Positions 23,445-31,431 of a stretch of DNA of 36,337 bases are shown here, one piece after another. The translations under genes were made by a program, and so were the position numbers. The DNA is from Elusimicrobiota bacterium (GTDB lineage: Bacteria; Elusimicrobiota; Elusimicrobia; JACQPE01), in the NCBI GenBank assembly GCA_016205025.1, contig JACQJO010000086.1:1-36337 (forward strand), given 5' to 3'. Below the pieces are notes generated by a model, which was not told where the DNA came from, made no database searches, and saw only the letters and a program-made list of their open reading frames with translations. Every line of letters starts with the position of its first letter. Position 1 is the first letter of the stretch.

Positions 23445-26326
23445 CCAGCCCGGTCATGACTGGCGGCCGCCAAGACGCGCTGGCTCAAATTTTGGCTGAT
23501 TTTTCGAACAACATTTTGGTCAGGGCCTGCGCCGGTTCCGGCAAAACGCGGTTGCTTTCGGCCAAGTGCCTGCTGGCCTTGATGCTGCGCGGCAACCGTC
23601 AGGTGGCGGCCATCACTTTTACCGAAAAGGCGGCGCAGGAGCTCAAAGGCCGGATTTTGTATTTCCTGAACATGATTTTAACCGCTCCATCCGAGGAATA
23701 TCTGGAGCTTAAGACCGATTTTCCGTGGGCCGAGTTCCGCCAGGCCCTCGCCGCGCAAAAAGAGTGGTCCCGGAAGGCGGAGTTTTGGCCCAAATTAAAA
23801 CAACGTTCCCCGGAGCTGTTTAATCAACTGACCCATGAGGGAGCCCAGATCGGCACCATTCACGGATTTGCCAAAAGAATTTTGGACCGCTATCCCCTGG
23901 AGGCCATGGGCGGGCTTCTGACTCATTTTGACCACTCGGGGCGGGGTTTGGAACAGCTATTGGAGGAATTTTCGGCCGAGGAGGTATTCTTGGCGTCGCA
24001 GAATTTAAGCGGCGTTTCCTACCGGCAGTTAAATGAACTGGTCAAGGATATGCTCGACGCGGTCAAGCGCGGCATGACGCTTACCGGCGGGAGCGATTTT
24101 TCTTTTGACCGTTCTTCGGCGTTCGCCAAAAATTTGGCCGGCTCTTGGGCCGCGTTTTCAACGCTGGTTTTTGAAGCGATTGATGCCAGCCGCGAGCAGG
24201 GCTACCTTGACTATGACCTTATCCTTTATTGGTTGGACGCGTTTTTAGCAACCGCTCAGCCTTCTTTGCTCCAGGAGATCAGGGCCCGCAACAACTACGT
24301 TCTTTTAGACGAGCTGCAGGACACTGATCCCTTGCAGCTGCGAATTATCCGGCGTCTTTCAGCTTACGACGCGCCACAGGGCGGACGGCTTTTCATGGTG
24401 GGCGATCCCTTCCAATCCATTTATGGATTTCGCGGCGCCTGCCCGGAGCTTATTTTTGAGGGCCAGGCCAAAAAGGATTTTAAAGAATGGAGCCTGATCG
24501 GCAACAAAAGGAGCGGTCCGGGGATTTTAAATTTCATCAACAACGCCTTTGCCGGAATTCTCCAAGGCTACGAACCCATGGGCTCGACGCAGTCCCGGGA
24601 GTTCAGCGTGGATAAAATTTTATGGCACGCTTACGGCCAGGCCGGCGAACCGTCCTTGGCTGCCGATGAGCGCCGGCGCCAGGAGGCGCGCCACGCGGCC
24701 GAAACGATCAAGACGCTGGCCGCCCGGCACGGCTGGCCCTGGAAAAATTTTGCGGTTTTACTGCGCAAGATGAAGCATGGGTGGGTTTATCTCGAGGAAC
24801 TTACGCGCCAGGGAATCCCGGCGGTTTTGGGCGTTTCGGCCAACGAGGCTTTGAAAATGTCTCAAACCGTGCGCGATTTGTTTTGGGCCGGCCAGTTGTT
24901 TTTAAATCCCGAAAGCGCCGAGGCTCGCGCTTATTTCAAGCTTTGTTGCGACGGCAACGCCGAGGCTGTTTTTAACGCCGTCGGCTCTCTGCGCGAATCT
25001 CATTTTGAAACCGCCAGTCCGGGCGCGATCATCACCGCTTTGAAACAGGCCTTAAATTTGGAATCCCGCGCTCTGGCCCTGAATCTAGAGGAGCGCCAGG
25101 CCCTGGATTGGGCCGAATCCTTGGCCTGGAAAACAACGGGTGACGCCGCTTCTTACCTGCAAGGTTTAAGAGAAAAGATTGAGGCCACCGGGCGCGATGA
25201 TGACCAAGAGGAGCCGCCGCAGGCGCCATGGGACGGCGACTGCGTTAAAATCGCCACCATTCATAAGGTCAAGGGGTTGCAGTTTCCCTGCGTCATTTTG
25301 GCCGGGGTTATGGACTGGGATTCCAGAAAATCCCACAAGAAGCTTCTTTGGGATCCCATGACCGCAAAAGCGGCGGTTGTTTTTAAAGCAGGAACCAAGA
25401 AATTTTTAGGCAGTGACGAGGCGTTGGCCAGAGAACTCAAGGAATCTGGCGGCGGCGGGCAGTCCGCCGAGGAACAGCGCGTTCTTTACGTGGCGTTAAC
25501 CCGCGCCCAAGAATGTTTGGTGGTGATGGAGCCGCAGGGCGCGGCCCTGCCCCGGCGGCCTGGGACTTATTCCCGCGACGTGGCCAATTCATTGTCCAAA
25601 GCCAAGCCCCGCGGGGAGATTTTCCGTTGCGCTTTATGCTTGGGCGGGCCCGGAGAGCCTAAGGGCGCTGTGACGGCGGCGTGGCCCGTGTCCGCCGGCG
25701 TTTCAGAGGCGAACGCGGTTGCCGTCCATGCCCAGCATAAGACGGAAGTTGTTTCGACGCCCCCGGCCTTGGTCTATGCTTCACGCGAAGACGAAGGATC
25801 ATGGCAAGAGGACCCGGTTGAACCACGCAAGAAAAGAGATGATGGGGACACCCGTTTGCTCGGGACGGCTCTTCACGGCGTTTTAGAGCGCGTCGCCTGG
25901 AAGCCGGCTGTAAACCATTCTGATTACGAGCGCATTCTTAACGGGGAGTTAGAAAAAATCAATCGTCAAGAAGGGGGCGCCCCGGCCGGACTTAAAACCC
26001 AAGCCGAAACGGTTTTGAAGAATTTTTTTAAGTCGGCCTTATGGACCGATCTTGCCTGCAAAAAATTGATCGCGCGGGAGTATCCCGTTGCTTATCTTAA
26101 GGAAGGCTCCCTTGTTGTCGGCCGCGTTGACCTGATCTATGAAGAAGCCCCCGGCACCCTGGTGATTGCTGACTGGAAAACCGAGACCGTTTCCGCCCAA
26201 GCTCATCGTGCGCAGGGGGAGCATTACCAGCGGGCCCTGGAAGGCTTAGGCAGGCGCGTATCCGCCAAGAAAATTATTTTTGAGGTTATTTCTCTTCGAG
26301 ACTTCCAAAGCTTCCGGCTGGATTAG
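23441..26326 (+). CDS. addA: AddA-like UvrD-family helicase/nuclease
   Basis: A 961-residue superfamily 1A helicase-nuclease that should unwind and cut DNA ends with the AddB-like protein. Walker A is RACAGSGKT near residues 28-36, motif Ia AAITFTEKAAQELKGRI, motif II LLDELQDTDPLQ, motif III GDPFQSIYGFRGA, motif V IHKVKGLQFPCVILAG and motif VI VLYVALTRAQECL. The C-terminal RecB-type nuclease has GTALHGVLERV, an aspartate in VVGRVDLIYEE, D-x-K in IADWKTE and Q in GEHYQRAL. The start overlaps the addB stop by 4 bp and the stop overlaps that of the convergent transglycosylase gene. AddA/RexA proteins are usually longer (about 1200), so this is compact but has all the catalytic motifs. Confidence 0.93.
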   Translation: MTSPVMTGGRQDALAQILADFSNNILVRACAGSGKTRLLSAKCLLALMLRGNRQVAAITFTEKAAQELKGRILYFLNMILTAPSEEYLELKTDFPWAEFRQALAAQKEWSRKAEFWPKLKQRSPELFNQLTHEGAQIGTIHGFAKRILDRYPLEAMGGLLTHFDHSGRGLEQLLEEFSAEEVFLASQNLSGVSYRQLNELVKDMLDAVKRGMTLTGGSDFSFDRSSAFAKNLAGSWAAFSTLVFEAIDASREQGYLDYDLILYWLDAFLATAQPSLLQEIRARNNYVLLDELQDTDPLQLRIIRRLSAYDAPQGGRLFMVGDPFQSIYGFRGACPELIFEGQAKKDFKEWSLIGNKRSGPGILNFINNAFAGILQGYEPMGSTQSREFSVDKILWHAYGQAGEPSLAADERRRQEARHAAETIKTLAARHGWPWKNFAVLLRKMKHGWVYLEELTRQGIPAVLGVSANEALKMSQTVRDLFWAGQLFLNPESAEARAYFKLCCDGNAEAVFNAVGSLRESHFETASPGAIITALKQALNLESRALALNLEERQALDWAESLAWKTTGDAASYLQGLREKIEATGRDDDQEEPPQAPWDGDCVKIATIHKVKGLQFPCVILAGVMDWDSRKSHKKLLWDPMTAKAAVVFKAGTKKFLGSDEALARELKESGGGGQSAEEQRVLYVALTRAQECLVVMEPQGAALPRRPGTYSRDVANSLSKAKPRGEIFRCALCLGGPGEPKGAVTAAWPVSAGVSEANAVAVHAQHKTEVVSTPPALVYASREDEGSWQEDPVEPRKKRDDGDTRLLGTALHGVLERVAWKPAVNHSDYERILNGELEKINRQEGGAPAGLKTQAETVLKNFFKSALWTDLACKKLIAREYPVAYLKEGSLVVGRVDLIYEEAPGTLVIADWKTETVSAQAHRAQGEHYQRALEGLGRRVSAKKIIFEVISLRDFQSFRLD

Positions 26327-27426
26327 GGCGCTGAACAGCGGTAAACGCTTAAAACCTCGCCCAGCATCTCTTCTTGTCGCGCCTTTGGTATGCTTAGGTA
26401 CCCCGCATGTTGCGGCGTGAATATAGCCTCGACAGACTGGCTATTATAATTTTGGGCGCCGAAAACATCACGGACTAGTTCATTGGCTATTCCCAGCCCC
26501 TGGTTGTAAGCCGCGATCGCGGTCAGCCATCCCCGCGTTTCTCCAGACACTTCTTTTAACCGGTGGTATCTTAAATAGGCCAGGTAAGCCGAAGCCAGGC
26601 CGAAATTCGTTTCCAAATTGAAGATATGGCCTGGTTGATCCTTGTAAGATGCGATCACGCGGCGTTTTTCTTCTTCTTTTTGCTTAATGATCGCCGCCGC
26701 GGCTTTTCTTGTTTTTAACGCGCGAATTTCTTTATTGAGTCTATCCACCTCCGGCGCGGGCTCGAGCTGGTCGGGCATTTTAGCTCCCAAGAGTTGGGCG
26801 TAGAGAAGCGTGCTGGCTTTCAGGTCAGGGTGCCGATGATAAAGCTTAATCGTTTCTTCAACAGCGGGATTGGTTAACTGGCCTATTCCCTTGGCGGAAG
26901 TGGTCCAGGCCGATGCCTCGGGATCAAAAGAAGATTCCCGGAAAGTTAAACACATAACAATGGCCGGGGGAATCCGGTAGGCTTGGGCGGCCGCGCGCAC
27001 CGCGTTAATCAGCCGCCAAAGATCGGTTTCGGTTAGCCCTGAATTTTGTTCTTTGATGCGCACCCCCGCTCCATGAAAGTAACGAATCAGGCCAACACGA
27101 TTTTTAAACGGCCCGTAATCAAGTTCCGGGGAATTTAAAATGGTGAGGATAAAATCTTTTTCAAGCGGCGCAAGCTGGCGTCCGCCAAGAGAGGCCAGCG
27201 TCTGATCATAAAGAGCTTTTGTCCTTGGACTGACTGTCCGGCCAAGCGCATCCTTTTCCTGCCGCGCGGCGTAAGGCGCGGCGATTTTTGGCGAGCCCGC
27301 CCCTGCGGCGGCGGAACCCTCCAGGGTTGCTTTGAGATAATTCAGGTTTTGTTCAGGCGAGAAGCCGGCGTTGGCCTGTTGTGAAATGAAGAAACTGAAG
27401 AGAAAAAAGGTTGTCCTGTAAAACAT
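26323..27426 (-). CDS. Secreted lytic transglycosylase (SLT-type) with coiled-coil insert
   Basis: An exported peptidoglycan hydrolase of about 367 residues. Read from the ATG at 27426 it begins with a clean signal peptide (MFYRTTFFLFSFFISQQANA); a TTG four codons earlier is less likely. The catalytic glutamate is about E164 in FRESSFDPEA, followed by AKGIGQLTNPAVEE. AIAAYNQGLG, late in the chain, is the third SLT motif. Between them lies an inserted lysine/glutamate-rich coiled coil (VDRLNKEIRALKTRKAAAA...KQKEEEKRRV), not usual for the family. A further helical domain of about 120 residues precedes the SLT fold and is not recognised. The stops of this gene and addA overlap. Confidence 0.85.
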   Translation of the reverse strand: MFYRTTFFLFSFFISQQANAGFSPEQNLNYLKATLEGSAAAGAGSPKIAAPYAARQEKDALGRTVSPRTKALYDQTLASLGGRQLAPLEKDFILTILNSPELDYGPFKNRVGLIRYFHGAGVRIKEQNSGLTETDLWRLINAVRAAAQAYRIPPAIVMCLTFRESSFDPEASAWTTSAKGIGQLTNPAVEETIKLYHRHPDLKASTLLYAQLLGAKMPDQLEPAPEVDRLNKEIRALKTRKAAAAIIKQKEEEKRRVIASYKDQPGHIFNLETNFGLASAYLAYLRYHRLKEVSGETRGWLTAIAAYNQGLGIANELVRDVFGAQNYNSQSVEAIFTPQHAGYLSIPKARQEEMLGEVLSVYRCSAP

Positions 27427-27466
27427 GCGTACCCCCAAGCTGACTCAAAGTTGAAAAACCGGAATT

Positions 27467-27472
27467 ATTTTA
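27467..27472 (-). promoter_or_regulatory. Candidate -10 element of the transglycosylase gene
   Basis: On the minus strand this reads TAAAAT inside AAGATAAAATAAT. The same 13-base string stands in front of the glutamate dehydrogenase gene (33740s). No good -35 is seen here. Confidence 0.35.
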
Positions 27473-27489
27473 TCTTAAAAGGAGATTTT

Positions 27490-28395
27490 CTAGTGAACAA
27501 AAGAGCGGTTTCTTTCCGAAGCAAAAAGATCAAGGCCTTTTTTCCAGTCGGGCAGGCCTTGACCGAAATCATAGCCCCACAGTTTTAAAGACAGCTCCAC
27601 CCGGGCTCTTTTGGCCGCGAATTTGAGGTCCTTTAGGGCGCCGGGCACAATGAGGCTGCGCGGCGCCGCCATCTTGTCAGCCAGCGCCTGCGCTATCTCG
27701 AAATAAGAGGGCACCCCGGGACTGGCGATGTGATAGATGCCGTAAGTTTTTTTCTCCATCAGTTTGATTAAAGCCTCGGACAAAAAAGAGCCGTGCGTCA
27801 TGTGAGCGGCCCAGTCGGTCGCCACGGTCAATTTTTGGGCGTTTCGGAAAGCGTTGAGCGCGGTGTTGGGGAAACTGACCGTGTCGTTGGGCCCTCCGAA
27901 AATTTTTCCGGTTCGAACGATCCAGTAGCGCCGCAGGTGCGCCTGGATGTGTTGTTCGGCCAGAATCTTGGCATCACCGTAGACGTTGCCGGCCACCGGA
28001 ACTTCCCGTTCGTCATGGGTCCGGTCCGGATCGTTGCCGTAGAAGACCTGGTCGGTGGATAGATGCAGAAGCTCGGTGTCGAACCGGTCGCAGGCCAGGG
28101 CGATGTTTCTGGCGCCCAGAAAATTGACCCGAAACGTTTCTTCCGGTTTCTCCTGGCACTGATCCGGCCGCGCGAAGGCGGCCAGGTGAATGACCGCGTC
28201 CGGATTGATCTTGGTGATTACGGTTCTAACCTGCTCAAGATTCGTTATGTCAAGCTGGTTCCAGACGCCGAAATTTAAGGTAACGGGTCTTTTGCGGGTC
28301 AACGCAAAAATTTCCCAGTCCGGTTTATCGCGGGCTAAAGCATCCAGGAGCGCGCTGCCCAAGAGTCCCGTGGCCCCCGTTATCGCCAGCCTCAT
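27490..28395 (-). CDS. RmlD-like dTDP-4-dehydrorhamnose reductase family protein (SDR)
   Basis: An NAD(P)-dependent extended short-chain dehydrogenase/reductase of 301 residues when started at the ATG at 28395, where MRLAITGATGLLGSALLDAL gives the Rossmann motif at the very N-terminus. A longer frame to 28467 adds 24 residues unlike the family. INPDAVIHLAAFARPDQCQEKPE, LSTDQVFYG and YGDAKILAE (the YxxxK catalytic pair) are typical of RmlD/RfbD, which make dTDP-L-rhamnose for surface polysaccharides. MAT2B-like and other sugar reductases share these features, and no other rml gene is near, so the substrate is uncertain. It diverges from rnhB. Confidence 0.85.
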   Translation of the reverse strand: MRLAITGATGLLGSALLDALARDKPDWEIFALTRKRPVTLNFGVWNQLDITNLEQVRTVITKINPDAVIHLAAFARPDQCQEKPEETFRVNFLGARNIALACDRFDTELLHLSTDQVFYGNDPDRTHDEREVPVAGNVYGDAKILAEQHIQAHLRRYWIVRTGKIFGGPNDTVSFPNTALNAFRNAQKLTVATDWAAHMTHGSFLSEALIKLMEKKTYGIYHIASPGVPSYFEIAQALADKMAAPRSLIVPGALKDLKFAAKRARVELSLKLWGYDFGQGLPDWKKGLDLFASERNRSFVH

Positions 28396-28445
28396 GACAA
28401 GATTATTGCTTAAAAATGGTAGAAGAAGATTCGTTCGGGAGTTGT

Positions 28446-29150
28446 ATGCAGCCGGGAAAATCAACACTAGGGATTGACGAGGCGGGCCGCGGACCCTTGA
28501 TCGGTCCGATGATCTTGTCGGGTCTTTTTGCCAACAACCGCGAGGAAGTTGAATACCTTAAAAGCGTCGGTGTTGATGATTCCAAGAAGCTGCATCCCGA
28601 GGAGCGGGAGAGAGTTTACGAACAGATCCGGCACCTGGCCCACCACAGCATTGTTTATTCGCCGGCGGTTATTGATCAAAAAAACATCAACCGGCTGGAG
28701 ATGGACGGCGTTAAAGAGCTTTACCTAAAGTTCTCGCCCAAAATTTTGATTTGGGACGCGCCGGTGGGCCCGCCCGGTCTTCATAATTTAATGTGCCAGA
28801 TGCGGTTTATTTTGGATTGGAAAAAAGGCGTTCATGAGCCGCATTTAATTTTGGAAAATAAGGCAGACGCCAAATACTATACCTGCATGGCCGCCTCCGT
28901 CATTGCCAAAGTGACCCGAGATCGCGAAATTAAAAAATTGCACGCGATTTTCGGGGATTTTGGATCCGGATACCCATCCGACTCTAGAACGATCGAGTTT
29001 GTTCGCGGCCTGGGAGACCGTTTTAAAGAATTCAAACCCCACATTAGGCATAAGTGGTCAACATTTAAGAACGTGACGAAGGCGGCAAACGTGACGAAGG
29101 CGGCAAAGGCCGCCGAAGAAGAGCCGCTATTTATGTCGGCTGGCGCCTAG
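28446..29150 (+). CDS. rnhB: Ribonuclease HII, archaeal-type sequence
   Basis: Cuts RNA in RNA-DNA hybrids and at single embedded ribonucleotides. GIDEAGRGPLIGPM holds the first catalytic Asp-Glu pair. VDDSKKLHPEERERVYEQI follows, then WDAPVGPPG with a likely catalytic Asp, and NKADAKYYTCMAASVIAKV with the last. The motifs KADAKY and GSGYPSDSRTIEFV match archaeal/eukaryotic RNase HII better than the usual bacterial form. The ATG at 28446 has GGGAG four bases upstream and is preferred to the ATG at 28416. After a core of normal length the C-terminus runs into NVTKAANVTKAAKAAEEE, encoded by a short tandem repeat, so the end of the protein has been extended or rewritten. Confidence 0.92.
   Translation: MQPGKSTLGIDEAGRGPLIGPMILSGLFANNREEVEYLKSVGVDDSKKLHPEERERVYEQIRHLAHHSIVYSPAVIDQKNINRLEMDGVKELYLKFSPKILIWDAPVGPPGLHNLMCQMRFILDWKKGVHEPHLILENKADAKYYTCMAASVIAKVTRDREIKKLHAIFGDFGSGYPSDSRTIEFVRGLGDRFKEFKPHIRHKWSTFKNVTKAANVTKAAKAAEEEPLFMSAGA
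29070..29114. repeat. Tandem 18-bp repeat in the rnhB tail
   Basis: AACGTGACGAAGGCGGCA occurs at 29070-29087 and again at 29088-29105, followed by AAGGCCGCC. The 18-bp unit is itself two related 9-bp halves. It is in frame with rnhB and encodes NVTKAA twice. A related 9-bp unit lies at 12826-12850. Confidence 0.85.
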
Positions 29151-29166
29151 CGGTTCGATTAATTCC

Positions 29167-29688
29167 ATGATCCGCAGTTTTAAAGGGAAGATTCCCAAGA
29201 TTCATCCCAAGGCGTTTGTTCATCCCGCGGCCGAGGTGATCGGGGATGTTGAAATTAAGGCCTATGCGTCCGTTTGGCCCTGTTGTGTTTTGCGCGGCGA
29301 CACCGACAAAATCATTATCGGCGAGAGAACCAATATTCAGGACGGAACCGTTATCCATTGCGATGAAGGCGTGCCCACGATCTTGGGCAAAGGAGTCGTG
29401 GTGGGTCACGGCGTCATTATCCATGGTTCTAAAATAGCGGACCATGTTCTGGTCGGCATGGGGGCTACGGTTTTATCCGCAGCCATTGGCAGTTGGACTT
29501 TGATCGGAGCCCGCGCGCTGATTTTAGACGGCATGAGAATTCCGGCCAAAAGCGTTGTTCTGGGTTCACCCGCCAAAATTGTGCGTGCCGCCAGCGCTAA
29601 AGAAATCCGGATGATCAAGCAGGGGGAAAAAAATTACCTTATCCGTCAAAAAGCCCACCGCGAAACAAGCTTCGCAGTCGAAATTTAA
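29167..29688 (+). CDS. Gamma-carbonic anhydrase family protein (left-handed beta-helix)
   Basis: A 173-residue hexapeptide-repeat protein of the YrdA/CaiE/gamma-carbonic anhydrase group. Repeats such as AFVHPAAEVIGDVEIKAYASVWPCCVLRGD, IIIGERTNIQDGTVIH and VVVGHGVIIHGSKIADHVLVGMGATVL form the left-handed beta-helix. Histidines in DGTVIHCDEG, VVGHGVIIHG and the following turn are placed to bind zinc between subunits of a trimer. PAKSVVLGSPAKIVR closes the helix, and a C-terminal alpha helix follows. Many members have no proven carbonic anhydrase activity, so only the family is claimed. It starts 16 bp after the rnhB stop and probably shares its transcript. Confidence 0.92.
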   Translation: MIRSFKGKIPKIHPKAFVHPAAEVIGDVEIKAYASVWPCCVLRGDTDKIIIGERTNIQDGTVIHCDEGVPTILGKGVVVGHGVIIHGSKIADHVLVGMGATVLSAAIGSWTLIGARALILDGMRIPAKSVVLGSPAKIVRAASAKEIRMIKQGEKNYLIRQKAHRETSFAVEI

Positions 29689-29755
29689 ACCCGAACCTTT
29701 TCGCGTTTACCAAGCTCTTTTTGAGACCTTTGGCCCGCAGGGCTGGTGGCCGATT
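29633..29755 (+). other. Probable 5' extension of the glycosylase gene, without a standard start codon
   Basis: Upstream of the ATG at 29756 the same frame stays open to a TGA at 29612-29614 and encodes FRVYQALFETFGPQGWWPI, the usual N-terminus of this glycosylase family. No ATG, GTG or TTG lies in this stretch. The best candidate is an ATT at 29633 with AGGGGG 6-7 bases upstream, which would overlap the end of the carbonic anhydrase-like gene by 56 bp. A non-canonical start, a sequencing error or coupling through frameshifting are all possible. Confidence 0.55.
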
Positions 29756-30418
29756 ATGAGGGGGCGCATAACAGGAAAAAAACCGCAGTATCACCCTGGA
29801 GAAAAAATCGAATTAACTCCTCGGCAGGCCTTTGAGATTGCAGTAGGCGCGATCTTAACGCAAAACACCGCCTGGACCAATGTCGAAAAAGCTTTAAATG
29901 AACTCAATAGAAGAAATTTGATTGATCCTTGTAAAATACTCAGCACTCGTTACTCAGCACTCAGCACTTTTATTCGTTCCAGCGGCTACTTTACTCAAAA
30001 AGCCAAAAAACTCAAGGTTTTGGCCCGGTTTGTGGAGCAAGAGGCGGACGGCAACATGCTGAACCTTAAAAAAAATTCAACCGAAAGCTTGCGATCCAAG
30101 TTTTTAGCCCTATGGGGAGTCGGTCCCGAAACCGCGGACTCGATTTTGCTTTATGCTTTAACCAAGCCTGTTTTTGTGGTTGACGCCTACACCCGGCGCA
30201 TCGGCGGGCGTTTGGGCTGGCCTTTTAAGAAGAAAACTTACGATGAAATTCGGTTATTTTTTGAGCGGTTACTGCCCGGCGAACCGCATCTTTACCAGGA
30301 GTTTCACGCGCTTTTGGTGGAGCTGGCTAAAAGGCATTGCCTTAAAAGCGACCCCGCCTGTTTTTCTTGTCCGTTAAAGAGTATTTGCGTTTATGGTACG
30401 CGCAGAAGATTGGAATAG
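29756..30418 (+). CDS. Endonuclease III-like HhH-GPD DNA glycosylase, [4Fe-4S] type
   Basis: A base-excision repair glycosylase of the Nth/MutY superfamily. GAILTQNTAWTNVEKAL is the first core helix, LWGVGPETADSILLYAL the helix-hairpin-helix, and FVVDAYTRR carries the catalytic aspartate. Cysteines in HCLKSDPACFSCPLKSIC are spaced C-x6-C-x2-C-x5-C and bind an iron-sulfur cluster. The hairpin has PE where Nth has the lysine of the AP lyase, so a monofunctional enzyme is likely, such as the MpgII/MagIII 3-methyladenine glycosylases. The first ATG at 29756 omits the conserved segment FGPQGWWP encoded just upstream in the same open frame, so the real start is earlier. The 3' end overlaps the convergent PHP gene by 28 bp. 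Confidence 0.88.
   Translation: MRGRITGKKPQYHPGEKIELTPRQAFEIAVGAILTQNTAWTNVEKALNELNRRNLIDPCKILSTRYSALSTFIRSSGYFTQKAKKLKVLARFVEQEADGNMLNLKKNSTESLRSKFLALWGVGPETADSILLYALTKPVFVVDAYTRRIGGRLGWPFKKKTYDEIRLFFERLLPGEPHLYQEFHALLVELAKRHCLKSDPACFSCPLKSICVYGTRRRLE
29937..29968. repeat. Short CAGCACT-based repeat inside the glycosylase gene
   Basis: TACTCAGCACT occurs at 29937-29947 and 29951-29961, followed directly by CAGCACT (29962-29968). It is in frame, encoding STRYSALST between the first core helix and the IRSSGYF motif, a part of the protein where length can vary. Confidence 0.6.
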
Positions 30419-31422
30419 ATCCATGGCCGGTTTTTGCGGCGCACCCGGCGCCAAACCTCGACGCGATAAAGACCGGGCTCCCGGGTTTCGTAGCTGACAG
30501 AGCTCGCGTTGTCTCGAACCGTCACCAGCCGGTTGTCTTTAAATAGCCGGATTTCACCCGTAGTTCCGGCCGGAAGATCGGCCACGAGGCGCCCGCCGGA
30601 GCTTTTGAACCGAAACCCAGCGGCCTCTTCGATGATGGGAAATCCGACGTAGCTTGCGCCTGTTTTAAGAGCGTTTAGAATTGATTCCTCGGTAAGCTTC
30701 GCGGCCCAGACGTAGGTGTTGACGAACCGGAAATTTTGTTCATAAGGGTCAAGCAACGAGCCGAAGATTCTGATATTTTGGTGCGCGTCGTTGCCCGCCA
30801 AGATTCCAAGATTTTTTTCCCGCGCTAAGCGGTGCCAAACGGTGATTTCTTTCCTGGGCGGATCAAGCAGGCTAAGCCACAGAACGTCGAGATTTTTGCG
30901 GTGGCTGATCAAAATATGCGTGAAACGCGGAATCTGCGCCAAAAATCCGGCGGCGCTTTTATGCGGATTAAAAATTTCAACTCCATCCGCCAGTTCCAGG
31001 TGGTCAAACGGCCGCGCCCGCGCCAGATGTCCCAAGAAAATAACGGCGCCCTTTTCTTTGGCCTGCTTGATCCCCTCCATTTCTCTGCCTTGCTCCCATT
31101 GAATATTCGTTGCGCCGCCGCCTAAAACCAAGAAATCATGCTTTTTGTCCGGCGCTACTTCGGCGCCGTCGATCCAGAGAGTTTTAGTTTTAGGAAGTAG
31201 AGCCATTTTTTTAACGGACTGGTCTTTTCTTGAGGGCTGGTGATCCGTCAGGACAACGAAATCAAGCCCGGCTTTTTGGGCGGCTGTTTCGATTTCCTCG
31301 AACGTGCCCTTGCTGTCGAAAGAGCGCCCGGAATGAACATGGACGGCGCCCTTGAAACAACGATCTTCAGAGAAGGCGACAGAGGTTAAAAAAGCTATAG
31401 AGGCCAAAAAAGCCGCAGGCAT
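30391..31422 (-). CDS. Secreted PHP-domain metal-dependent phosphoesterase (CehA/McbA-like)
   Basis: A 343-residue protein with a short signal peptide (AAFLASIAFLTSVAFS). PHP-domain metal ligands appear in order: AVHVHSG, LTDHQPS, IDGAEVAP, a histidine in IFLGHLARARP, and LAGNDAHQN. The C-terminal 90 residues or so (GFRFKSSGGRLVADLPAGTTGEIRLFKDNRL to YRVEVWR) look like the beta-sandwich that follows the PHP fold in CehA-like proteins. The substrate is unknown; PHP enzymes cleave phosphoesters but some relatives act on other bonds. The gene follows the 2-hydroxyacid dehydrogenase gene after 9 bp, and its 3' end overlaps the convergent glycosylase gene. Confidence 0.85.
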   Translation of the reverse strand: MPAAFLASIAFLTSVAFSEDRCFKGAVHVHSGRSFDSKGTFEEIETAAQKAGLDFVVLTDHQPSRKDQSVKKMALLPKTKTLWIDGAEVAPDKKHDFLVLGGGATNIQWEQGREMEGIKQAKEKGAVIFLGHLARARPFDHLELADGVEIFNPHKSAAGFLAQIPRFTHILISHRKNLDVLWLSLLDPPRKEITVWHRLAREKNLGILAGNDAHQNIRIFGSLLDPYEQNFRFVNTYVWAAKLTEESILNALKTGASYVGFPIIEEAAGFRFKSSGGRLVADLPAGTTGEIRLFKDNRLVTVRDNASSVSYETREPGLYRVEVWRRVRRKNRPWIYSNLLRVP

Positions 31423-31431
31423 GAAACTAAT

